Shown: positions 7,554 through 13,070 of the stretch, piece after piece
Numbering within the stretch: the stretch's first letter is position 1
Layout: every line of letters starts with the position of its first letter
Assembly: GCA_022545625.1 (NCBI GenBank)
Contig: JACZQS010000022.1
Location: 1-13,070 of the forward strand
Reading direction: 5' to 3'
DNA: 13,070 nt
Source: Pseudomonadota bacterium
GTDB taxonomy: Bacteria; Pseudomonadota; Gammaproteobacteria; GCA-001735895
Notes under the pieces: model-generated
Database searches by the model: none
What the model saw: the letters and a program-made list of their open reading frames with translations, nothing else
Told to the model about the DNA's origin: nothing
Program-made: the position numbers and the translations under genes

Positions 7554-7627
7554 CGTCATTCCTGCGCAAGCAGGAATCTTGGATTGAGCTGCGATTAAAA
7601 GATTCCGGCTCGGGGACCGGAATGACA
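7554..7627. repeat. Small two-hairpin repeat element (REP/MITE-like)
   Basis: The element is ~74 bp with inverted ends: GTCATTCC at 7555-7562 and GGAATGAC at 7619-7626. It contains two internal hairpins. The left one is ATTCCTGC-GCAA-GCAGGAAT (7558-7577), an 8 bp stem with a 4-base loop. The right one is ATTCCGG with CCGGAAT (7602-7608 and 7617-7623) around an 8-base loop. This matches the general form of the GTCATTCC...GGAATGAC elements scattered through many proteobacterial genomes in intergenic DNA, usually non-coding and without their own transposase. No T-run follows either hairpin, so it is not an intrinsic terminator. Copy number cannot be seen from a single window. Confidence 0.75.
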
Positions 7628-7777
7628 ATTTTCCATCAGTTTATTATTTCCGCGGCAGCTCGTTATGCGCATCATACACACATTGTTCCACTACCACTGC
7701 AGGTCTTGACACGGGCTGCCGACAATTTAATGCGTCGTTCGATCGGGGAACCAGTATCAGAATTATGCGGCTAAGGT

Positions 7778-7807
7778 TTGATAATTAGCATACAAGCAGT
7801 AGATAAT
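7778..7807 (+). promoter_or_regulatory. Candidate sigma-70 promoter for the first SDR gene
   Basis: TTGATA (7778-7783) and GATAAT (7802-7807) are separated by 18 bases, each matching the consensus at five of six positions. Transcription would start near 7814, ~28 bases before the ATG at 7842. Confidence 0.5.
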
Positions 7808-7841
7808 ACAAATCATTCTACTTAATCGGGTCCAGCAGAAA

Positions 7842-8441
7842 ATGAAAATAATCCTGGTAGGCGCAAATGGCGCAGTCGGCCAAACCGCAGTCAGTGCATT
7901 TGGCAATCGGCACGAAATTATCGCGGTCGGTCGAACCAGTGGCGATATTCAGATTGATATCGAAGACCTGGACAGCGTCCGTTCAATGTATAAACAGGTT
8001 GGAAAAGTCGATGCAGTCGTCAGCGCAGTGGGACACGGGCATTTCGGTGCGGTTGCCGACATGAGTAGTGAACAGTTCATGAAGGGTATCAACCATAAAG
8101 TTTTACCGCAGGTGAACCTGGTACTGTTAGGCATCGAGCACATGAATGATGGCGGGTCATTCACGCTGACCAGCGGTGTTTTGAATCGAGATCCGATTAG
8201 TGGTGGTTCCTGCGCCGCGGCAGCGAATGGCGCAATCGATGGATTTGTAACGGCTGCCGCAGTCGATATGCCGCGTGGCATTCGCATAAACGCAGTGAGT
8301 CCCGGTCTTCTACAGGTTTCAGTCGACCGCTATGACGGATTCTTCCCGGGCCATGAACCCGTTTCTTCCGAACGCGTCGGGCTGGCTTTTTGTAAGAGTG
8401 TCGAGGGGGCTATCACCGGACAGGTGATTATCGTCGACTGA
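7842..8441 (+). CDS. Atypical short-chain dehydrogenase/reductase-like protein lacking Tyr-x-x-x-Lys
   Basis: A 199-residue Rossmann-fold protein, shorter than the usual ~250 residues of classical SDRs. The cofactor motif GANGAVG is at 7-13. Arg31, just after the second strand, and Asp39 (QIDIED) suggest NADP(H) binding. SAVGHGHFG (61-69) stands in place of NNAG. Ser111 occupies the catalytic serine position. Where classical enzymes have Tyr-x-x-x-Lys, counted from the conserved GF (134-135), this protein has Ala125 and Asn129. The RINAVSPG segment (148-155) is normal. Relatives of this short form are known and annotated generically as short-chain dehydrogenases. It may still bind nucleotide with different chemistry, or be non-catalytic; the substrate is unknown. 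It is followed 16 bases later by the flavodoxin-fold reductase gene, probably in one transcript from the promoter at 7778-7807. Confidence 0.85.
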   Translation: MKIILVGANGAVGQTAVSAFGNRHEIIAVGRTSGDIQIDIEDLDSVRSMYKQVGKVDAVVSAVGHGHFGAVADMSSEQFMKGINHKVLPQVNLVLLGIEHMNDGGSFTLTSGVLNRDPISGGSCAAAANGAIDGFVTAAAVDMPRGIRINAVSPGLLQVSVDRYDGFFPGHEPVSSERVGLAFCKSVEGAITGQVIIVD

Positions 8442-8457
8442 TTATATCATCGCTGCC

Positions 8458-8928
8458 ATGCCAGATAATAAGCATCTGTTGATAGTTGCACACAATCCAT
8501 CAGCCAATACGCAAAAACTGGTCGATGCTACCCTGCGCGGTGCTAAGCACGAAGACATCGATAATGTCGAGGTAAAGCATATCCCCCCGCTGCAGGCGAC
8601 ACCCGACGATGTGCTCTGGGCAGATGCGATCATTCTCGGTACCACCGAAAACTTTGGCTATATGAGCGGTGCACTAAAGGATTTCTTCGACCGCATCTAT
8701 TATCCCTGCCTCGAACATACCGAAGCCATGCCATTTGCGTTGTATATCCGCGCCGGTCTCGACGGCACCGGTACTAAAATTGCGGTGGCTAAAATTACCA
8801 CCGGCCTAAGCTGGAAGCCGGTCCAGGAAACAATCATCCTGCACGGTGATTACGATCCGAAATTTGAGGACCAGTGCGAAGAACTAGGTATGTTGATGGC
8901 GGCGAGCCTCGAAGCCGGAATTATCTAA
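8458..8928 (+). CDS. Flavodoxin-fold NAD(P)H-dependent oxidoreductase (FMN-binding)
   Basis: A 156-residue flavodoxin-like protein. After the first beta strand (HLLIVAH), AHNPSANTQKL (11-21) forms the FMN phosphate loop. ADAIILGTTENFGYMSG (55-71) with LKDFFDR (73-79) is the second flavin-contacting segment typical of the NADPH-dependent FMN reductase/WrbA-like group. It is likely a cytoplasmic flavin or quinone reductase or a low-potential carrier; the sequence does not distinguish these. The ATG at 8458 has no recognisable ribosome-binding site and lies 16 bases after the preceding SDR stop, so translation is probably coupled to that gene. It converges on the thiol dioxygenase gene with only 6 bases between the two stop codons. 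Confidence 0.85.
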   Translation: MPDNKHLLIVAHNPSANTQKLVDATLRGAKHEDIDNVEVKHIPPLQATPDDVLWADAIILGTTENFGYMSGALKDFFDRIYYPCLEHTEAMPFALYIRAGLDGTGTKIAVAKITTGLSWKPVQETIILHGDYDPKFEDQCEELGMLMAASLEAGII

Positions 8929-8934
8929 GGAATC

Positions 8935-9507
8935 TCAGCTCTCGTTGTGGCTCACCTCGATCCATTTTCGAGTGCCGGCATCCTTGTCATAAATATGAAA
9001 ACCAGCCATCGCACTACCATACAGGTGTAGCGATACCACACGCCGGTCGGGGCTGGGGTTACCGGTCAGGTGGATATGATCTGGATTGGGTACAAAACTG
9101 GTCACCGTACCAGGCGAAAGCATGATGACACCACCCCGCACCAGTTCGATATTATCCTTTGCTTCTGGCTCGCCATGGTCGGTACGGATATAATTACATT
9201 CATTCAGCATGCCTTCGTGCACGCCTACTACACCCCAGGTACCGTGATCGTGAATCGGTGTCCACTGCCCCGGTTCCCAAACCAATGCGTAGAGGCTTAA
9301 CAGGCCATCGGGTTCGATATGAATTGCATTGCGCGCATAGTGTTCTGGATCACTTCGGAAATGCTGGTTTTGCAAAAACCCCTTGTCACCATTGAGTAAT
9401 CGATACATCGATGGTGCAATATTTTCAACAAAGTCAGCCGGCTCGTGCCCTTTGGCATGACCTGCCCGACACTCGCTAATGAATTGCTCCAAACCGTAAT
9501 CTGACAT
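8935..9507 (-). CDS. Cysteine dioxygenase-type thiol dioxygenase (cupin)
   Basis: A 190-residue cupin iron enzyme that adds O2 to a thiol to make a sulfinate, most likely cysteine to cysteine sulfinate. The iron ligands are His86 and His88 in PIHDHGTWG and His146 in HIHLTGN. The second-sphere Ser159-His161-Tyr163 triad is intact as SLHLY. YARN (57-60) places Arg59 at the position of Arg60 of mammalian cysteine dioxygenase, which binds the cysteine carboxylate; 3-mercaptopropionate dioxygenases typically have Gln there. The mammalian Cys93 that forms the Cys-Tyr crosslink is absent (Val93 and neighbours), as in other bacterial enzymes. This favours an Arg-type cysteine dioxygenase, though related thiols are possible. 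The ATG at 9507 has a weak GAGA motif upstream. It is transcribed divergently from the second SDR gene. Sulfinate-processing genes are not visible nearby. Confidence 0.9.
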   Translation of the reverse strand: MSDYGLEQFISECRAGHAKGHEPADFVENIAPSMYRLLNGDKGFLQNQHFRSDPEHYARNAIHIEPDGLLSLYALVWEPGQWTPIHDHGTWGVVGVHEGMLNECNYIRTDHGEPEAKDNIELVRGGVIMLSPGTVTSFVPNPDHIHLTGNPSPDRRVVSLHLYGSAMAGFHIYDKDAGTRKWIEVSHNES

Positions 9508-9599
9508 GGTTTATCTCGTTTATATCTCTACCTGCTTTCGAGAATCGCAATGATACTCTATATCTAATTGATTGTTTCGCATCCAGCATGACTTTCCAA

Positions 9600-9605
9600 T
9601 ACAAT
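9600..9605 (+). promoter_or_regulatory. Possible -10 box for the second SDR gene
   Basis: TACAAT lies in the 129 bp divergent gap between the thiol dioxygenase and the second SDR gene. No well-spaced -35 box is visible, so this is weak evidence; both divergent promoters must lie somewhere in 9508-9636. Confidence 0.25.
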
Positions 9606-9636
9606 AACCTGGACCACTCATTTTCGGGATCAATCA

Positions 9637-10341
9637 TTGGCATCATTTAACGGTAAAAAATCTATCGTTTTTGGCGGTACTTCGGGGATTGGGCTGGAGA
9701 TAGCCAAACTACTCCAGCAGGCTGGAGCGCAGGTAGTGACGGTTAGCCGACGCGGCGCTATTTCGGATGAAAGCGATGGTATGCAAAACGAGATAGCCGA
9801 TGTGCTGGATCGAGATTCTCTCCAAACGTTATTCGAAAAAAATGCTGGATTCGATTTCCTGGTCAATACCGCAACCGGTGGGCCACGCGCGATCGGTCCT
9901 TTCCTGGAGATGGATCTGGACGGATTCCAGGGTTCCTTTGCCAAGCTCTGGGGTTACGTGAATACGGTGAGACTCGGCGCTCCACAGATGGCGAAAGAGG
10001 GCGCCATCGTATTATTGAGCGGTTACCCGGCACGTAAACATCGACCCGGAACGCTGGCGATTGGCACCGTCGGTAACGCGGTAGAAGGATTCGTTAAATT
10101 AGCCGCAGCCGAAATCAATCCTATACGCATCAATGCAGTCTGTCCGGGCCTGATTGATACGCCGATGGTTCTAAAGCAAGGCGAGGAACGCGAAGAATAT
10201 TTTAGCAACACCACCGGGAATCATTTGATACCGCGCGTCGGTAAACCCGAAGAAGTTGCGCTCGCGGCGATATTTTTACTCGAAAACCAGTTCGTCACCG
10301 GTACTATCGTCGATGTGGACGGCGGCGCGATACCGGCCTGA
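9637..10341 (+). CDS. Second atypical short-chain dehydrogenase/reductase-like protein lacking Tyr-x-x-x-Lys
   Basis: A 234-residue SDR-fold protein. The cofactor motif GGTSGIG is at 13-19, and Ser38-Arg39-Arg40 after the second strand suggests NADP(H). NTATGG (77-82) replaces NNAG. Ser128 in LLSGYP occupies the catalytic serine position. The Tyr-x-x-x-Lys positions, counted from conserved GF (151-152), are Ile142 and Gly146, so the classical proton-relay residues are missing. The cofactor-binding RINAVCPGLIDTPM segment (164-177) and the C-terminal VTGTIVDVDGG (220-230) are normal. The predicted start is TTG at 9637, supported by GGGA at 9626-9629 and by the SDR first strand beginning at once. 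No ATG is available upstream in frame or near enough downstream. The thioesterase gene follows after 35 bases and is probably co-transcribed. Function is unknown; it may be a non-classical reductase or a cofactor-binding protein. Confidence 0.85.
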   Translation: MASFNGKKSIVFGGTSGIGLEIAKLLQQAGAQVVTVSRRGAISDESDGMQNEIADVLDRDSLQTLFEKNAGFDFLVNTATGGPRAIGPFLEMDLDGFQGSFAKLWGYVNTVRLGAPQMAKEGAIVLLSGYPARKHRPGTLAIGTVGNAVEGFVKLAAAEINPIRINAVCPGLIDTPMVLKQGEEREEYFSNTTGNHLIPRVGKPEEVALAAIFLLENQFVTGTIVDVDGGAIPA

Positions 10342-10366
10342 TCTGTTTGCCCGCTAGTACAACCCC

Positions 10367-10370
10367 GGAA
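10367..10370 (+). promoter_or_regulatory. Ribosome-binding site deciding the thioesterase start
   Basis: GGAA lies 6 bases before ATG 10377 and favours it over the upstream in-frame TTG (10347), which has no comparable site. Confidence 0.55.
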
Positions 10371-10376
10371 AAAATA

Positions 10377-10757
10377 ATGACTGATATCCCGAAAGGTAAT
10401 CTCACCATCCGTACCCTGGCAATGCCTGCCGACTCGAATCCATCCGGTGATATTTTCGGTGGCTGGGTTTTATCACAAATGGATATTGCCGCCAGTATTT
10501 GCGCGGTCGAGCGAGCGCGCTGCCGCACCGTCACCGCCGCTATCGATAGTATGAGCTTTATCGAACCTGTCGAAATAGGCGATGTTTTATGCGTCTATAC
10601 AGAATTAGTCAGGGTTGGTAATACCTCACTCGAAATTCATGTCGAAGCCTGGACTCAGCGCGTTCGTTACGGTGATGAAGAGAAGGTTACCGAGGCGAAG
10701 TTTATATTCGTGGCCCTCGGGGAGGACGGTCGACCCACACCGGTGCCCGGCAAATAG
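10377..10757 (+). CDS. YciA-like acyl-CoA thioesterase (hotdog fold)
   Basis: A 126-residue single hotdog-domain protein. It carries the YciA-family signature TLAMPADSNPSGDIFGGWV (13-31): Asn21 and Asp25 in the active-site loop, with GGW closing it. The C-terminal strands (VTEAKFIFVALGEDG) match family length and layout. It would hydrolyse acyl-CoA thioesters to free acid and CoA in the cytoplasm; YciA enzymes have broad chain-length range and are thought to manage CoA and membrane acyl pools. The start is placed at ATG 10377, not the in-frame TTG at 10347, because GGAA at 10367-10370 lies 6 bases upstream of the ATG and homologues begin near here. It is downstream of the second SDR in the same orientation and ends 13 bases from the convergent glcF stop. 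Confidence 0.9.
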   Translation: MTDIPKGNLTIRTLAMPADSNPSGDIFGGWVLSQMDIAASICAVERARCRTVTAAIDSMSFIEPVEIGDVLCVYTELVRVGNTSLEIHVEAWTQRVRYGDEEKVTEAKFIFVALGEDGRPTPVPGK

Positions 10758-10770
10758 GCATAGAATTTAT

Positions 10771-12006
10771 TCAGTTTGTTATTTGATCTATATCGATCGC
10801 TTCGTTTAACAGCTCAACCCAGTGCACCACCGGGATATTGGAACCATTGGCGATTTGCATCTGGCAACCGATATTCGCGGTCGCGATTACCTCAGGTGCA
10901 TCGACACACAGTGCCAGCTGTTTGTTACGACGAAGTTTAGAGGACATGACGGGCTCTAGCAGCGAATAGGTTCCCGCCGATCCACAGCACAGGTGAGCAT
11001 CATCGACCCGGCACAGGTGATAACCGACGCTGGTTAATATGCTCTCGACTATCCCTGTCAATCCCAACCCGTGTTGCATCGTACAGGGGGTATGGAATGC
11101 CACGCGTTTTGCCGCTTTTGCCGAAAATTCCTTTTCTAAGAGTTCCTTTGACACCAGTTGACTGAAATCCTGGGTTAATTGGCTGACTTTTTTGGCCTTT
11201 ACACAATATTCCGGATCATCGAGAAACAATGCCTGGTAATCGCTGACAGTCAAACCGCATCCGGTGGCGGTAATAACAACGGCTTCAACCCCTGACTCGA
11301 TATGCGGCCACCAGAGGTCGATCAAATTCCGCGCTTGCTGTCTGCCCTGTTCAACTTGAGAAGTGTGCAATCCGACCGCGCCGCAGCAATGCCTGGCCTC
11401 TATCTCGACAGTAGTAATACCAAATCGATCCAGAACGGCCACCGCAGCCGCATTAGTATTGGGCGATAAAGCCGACTGCACACAACCCGACAGAATTAAT
11501 ACGCGTCGCGCATGCTGACTGGTTGGTCGGGCAACCGATGTCCGCCGGACCGGAATCGCGTTGCTTAAACTAGCGGGAAGTAGAGCTGATACTAACCTTC
11601 CACATTTTAATATCAATCCGAACAGCCAACCGGAGTTTATAAACCGTGTCAGTAACCAGCGCTTGATGCGATCGATCGCCGGCCTGGGTAATTCCGCTTC
11701 GATTGCTGCGCGACCGATTTCAAATAGATGGCTGTAATCGACGCCGGAAGGACAGGTGGTCTCGCAGGAACGGCAGCTCAGGCATCGATCCAGGTGTTTC
11801 AACATCTCGGCATTGGCCGGGCTGCCTTCGAAAAACTGTTTCATCTGGTAAATTCGACCACGCGGACCATCGAGCTCATCGCCGGTTAACTGGTAGGTCG
11901 GACAGGTCGCATTACAAAAACCACAATGGACACACTTGCGCAGTATTCCCTCTACAATTTCGGCATTTGGATCCTGGCTGAAAGACTCGCTGAGATTGGT
12001 TTGCAC
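10771..12006 (-). CDS. glcF: Glycolate oxidase iron-sulfur subunit
   Basis: A 411-residue iron-sulfur protein of the glycolate dehydrogenase/oxidase complex GlcDEF, which oxidises glycolate to glyoxylate and passes electrons to the membrane quinone pool. Two [4Fe-4S] motifs are at the N terminus: Cys25, 28, 31, 35 (CVHCGFCNATCP) and Cys75, 78, 81, 85 (CLSCRSCETTCP). Two CCG (cysteine-rich) domains follow, with Cys175 and HCCGAVG (206-212), then Cys308, LCCGSAG (339-345) and Cys381. Length and the MQTNL start match GlcF of Escherichia coli. The start codon is GTG (plus-strand 12004-12006) with no clear ribosome-binding site, three bases after the glcE stop, so translation likely depends on termination-reinitiation. 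Both genes are in the same reading frame. The gene ends tail-to-tail with the thioesterase gene. Confidence 0.95.
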   Translation of the reverse strand: MQTNLSESFSQDPNAEIVEGILRKCVHCGFCNATCPTYQLTGDELDGPRGRIYQMKQFFEGSPANAEMLKHLDRCLSCRSCETTCPSGVDYSHLFEIGRAAIEAELPRPAIDRIKRWLLTRFINSGWLFGLILKCGRLVSALLPASLSNAIPVRRTSVARPTSQHARRVLILSGCVQSALSPNTNAAAVAVLDRFGITTVEIEARHCCGAVGLHTSQVEQGRQQARNLIDLWWPHIESGVEAVVITATGCGLTVSDYQALFLDDPEYCVKAKKVSQLTQDFSQLVSKELLEKEFSAKAAKRVAFHTPCTMQHGLGLTGIVESILTSVGYHLCRVDDAHLCCGSAGTYSLLEPVMSSKLRRNKQLALCVDAPEVIATANIGCQMQIANGSNIPVVHWVELLNEAIDIDQITN

Positions 12007-12009
12007 GGG

Positions 12010-13070
12010 CTAGAGTTCGCGGTATAGCCGACCAGGGTTAAAGATTCCCGCCGGATCAAAACTGGATTTCAAGGACCGATGCAGGGCCAGCATCGATTTA
12101 TTCAAGGGATGGAACACCTGCGCCCCCGGGTCCACACCCCGGTAAGCACAAACCGTACCCTCATTGCTTGCGAGCTTCTGCCTGAGTTGATCCAGATCAG
12201 GGTCGCCACTTAACCAGCGTTGAGCCCCACCCCATTCAATCAACTGCGATTCGCCGGGGAAAAGGTCCGCACAGGTCTGGGGAAGGGATAGTCTGAATAA
12301 CTTCTTATTGTTGGTAAAATAATCGTGCCGCTGTTCTCGCAGCTGCTCCCAGATATCGGTTTCCGGGGTACCCCCGAGTTTCGCTGCCGCGCTGTCAACA
12401 CCCTGCTGACTACCTGACAGGCGAATAGTACTGCGTCCCTGGTACCAGCTCGAGGCCGACAGCGGTAGTGGTTTAGAACCCAGTTGGTTGATCCATTGAA
12501 TATGAGCCGCTGCGCTGCTGTGCTCGAATCCCAGGCTTAGCTCGGTTTCAAAACGAGGGATCACGCGCAACGACGCCTCTAAAATAACACCGAGAGTACC
12601 CTGCGCCCCGGCCATCAGTCGTGAAACATCGAACCCGGCGACGTTCTTGATCACACGACCACCGAAGTTCAAGATTTCACCGCGCCCGCTGAGCATTTTC
12701 ACCCCTAATATATATTCACGCACGCCTCCGGCATAGGCACGGCGTGGCCCCGCAAGGCCGCTCGCCAATACACCACCAATCGTCGCCTTATCGCCCAGAT
12801 GCAGGGGCTCGAACCCCAACATTTGATTATTCTCGGCCAGCAGGGCTTCTACCTGGTTTAATTTGCAGCCCGCACGCAGCGTAATCACCAGTTCAGCCGG
12901 ATCGTAATCGATAACGCCGGTATGCATGCCGACCTCTAACGCCTGCGCTTCGACCGGGTTACCATAAAACGACTTGCTGTCACCGCCAATAATCTTTAAA
13001 GCGGTGCCATTCGCGACAGCCTGTGCGACGGAGGCCCCTAGTTCTGTTTCGAGGTCGTTCTCGGGAATAC
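12010..13070 (-). CDS. glcE: Glycolate oxidase FAD-binding subunit (partial, 5' end beyond window)
   Basis: The frame is open from the right edge to TAG at plus-strand 12012-12010, giving 352 residues. GlcE is ~350 residues, so only a few N-terminal residues should be missing. An internal ATG at 12927 is not the true start: the frame upstream of it (12928-13068) encodes the conserved LKIIGGDSKSFYGNP segment. The following VIDYDPAELVITLRAG and the glycine-rich ATIGGVLASGLAGPRRAY stretch are the PCMH-type FAD-binding signature, with FGGRVIKNVAGFDVSRLMAG after it. The C terminus has the family FDPAGIFNPGR ending. GlcE shares a fold with GlcD and works with GlcD and GlcF in glycolate oxidation. 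Gene order in this direction is glcE then glcF, so glcD is expected just upstream, beyond the window. Confidence 0.95.
   Translation of the reverse strand, partial: IPENDLETELGASVAQAVANGTALKIIGGDSKSFYGNPVEAQALEVGMHTGVIDYDPAELVITLRAGCKLNQVEALLAENNQMLGFEPLHLGDKATIGGVLASGLAGPRRAYAGGVREYILGVKMLSGRGEILNFGGRVIKNVAGFDVSRLMAGAQGTLGVILEASLRVIPRFETELSLGFEHSSAAAHIQWINQLGSKPLPLSASSWYQGRSTIRLSGSQQGVDSAAAKLGGTPETDIWEQLREQRHDYFTNNKKLFRLSLPQTCADLFPGESQLIEWGGAQRWLSGDPDLDQLRQKLASNEGTVCAYRGVDPGAQVFHPLNKSMLALHRSLKSSFDPAGIFNPGRLYREL

Larger units (their letters stand above)
7492..7841. other. Divergent intergenic region with repeat element and promoter-like sequence
   Basis: This 350 bp gap separates the CMD-family gene (minus) from the first SDR gene (plus). 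Its left part holds palindromic repeats (7535-7545 and 7554-7627), listed separately. Its right part holds a sigma-70-like promoter for the SDR gene at 7778-7807. Between ~7628 and 7777 I see no gene, RNA or strong structure. Confidence 0.55.

Noticed and set aside
7277..7774. Open frame of 165 codons on the plus strand across the CMD gene and the repeat region
   Set aside because: It is antisense to the CMD-family gene and then reads through the palindromic repeat. The translation shows no known domain.
10347..10757. Thioesterase starting at TTG 10347
   Set aside because: The extra ten residues look non-conserved, and the ATG at 10377 has a properly spaced ribosome-binding site.
12010..12927. 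glcE starting at the ATG at 12927
   Set aside because: The same frame continues to the window edge and encodes the conserved GlcE N-terminal segment, so this ATG is internal.

Overview
The window reads as ordinary, densely coded chromosome from a proteobacterium, most likely a gammaproteobacterium of moderate GC content. This is inferred from the YciA-type thioesterase, the GlcE/GlcF pair that closely resembles the enterobacterial one, and a periplasmic MltF-like lytic transglycosylase. There is no rRNA, tRNA, CRISPR array, integrase or transposase.

Layout: (1) The left edge holds the end of an oligopeptide/dipeptide-type ABC transporter ATPase. It converges on a stand-alone class I glutamine amidotransferase-like gene. 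(2) Across a 347 bp divergent intergenic region lies a tightly coupled pair, an adrenodoxin-type [2Fe-2S] ferredoxin and its FAD reductase. This is an electron-transfer module with no oxygenase in view. (3) Next is a class III nucleotide cyclase fused to a TolB-like domain and TPRs. It converges on a large secreted lytic transglycosylase with two solute-binding domains, which follows a carboxymuconolactone-decarboxylase-family gene on the same strand. (4) A 350 bp gap carries a small two-hairpin repeat element and a promoter-like sequence. (5) The next block has an atypical SDR and a flavodoxin-fold reductase (plus strand), a cysteine-dioxygenase-type thiol dioxygenase (minus strand), then a second atypical SDR and a YciA-like acyl-CoA thioesterase (plus strand). 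(6) The right edge holds glcF and most of glcE (minus strand), the iron-sulfur and FAD subunits of glycolate oxidase; glcD probably lies just beyond the window.

Functionally this is a mix of small-molecule redox chemistry (ferredoxin reduction, thiol oxidation, glycolate oxidation, SDRs), signalling (cyclase) and cell-wall turnover. I did not find a clear new multi-gene system. The most notable points are the duplicated sensor domain on the lytic transglycosylase, two neighbouring SDRs that both lack the Tyr-x-x-x-Lys pair, the altered purine-selecting residues in the cyclase, and the in-frame amber junction between glcE and glcF.
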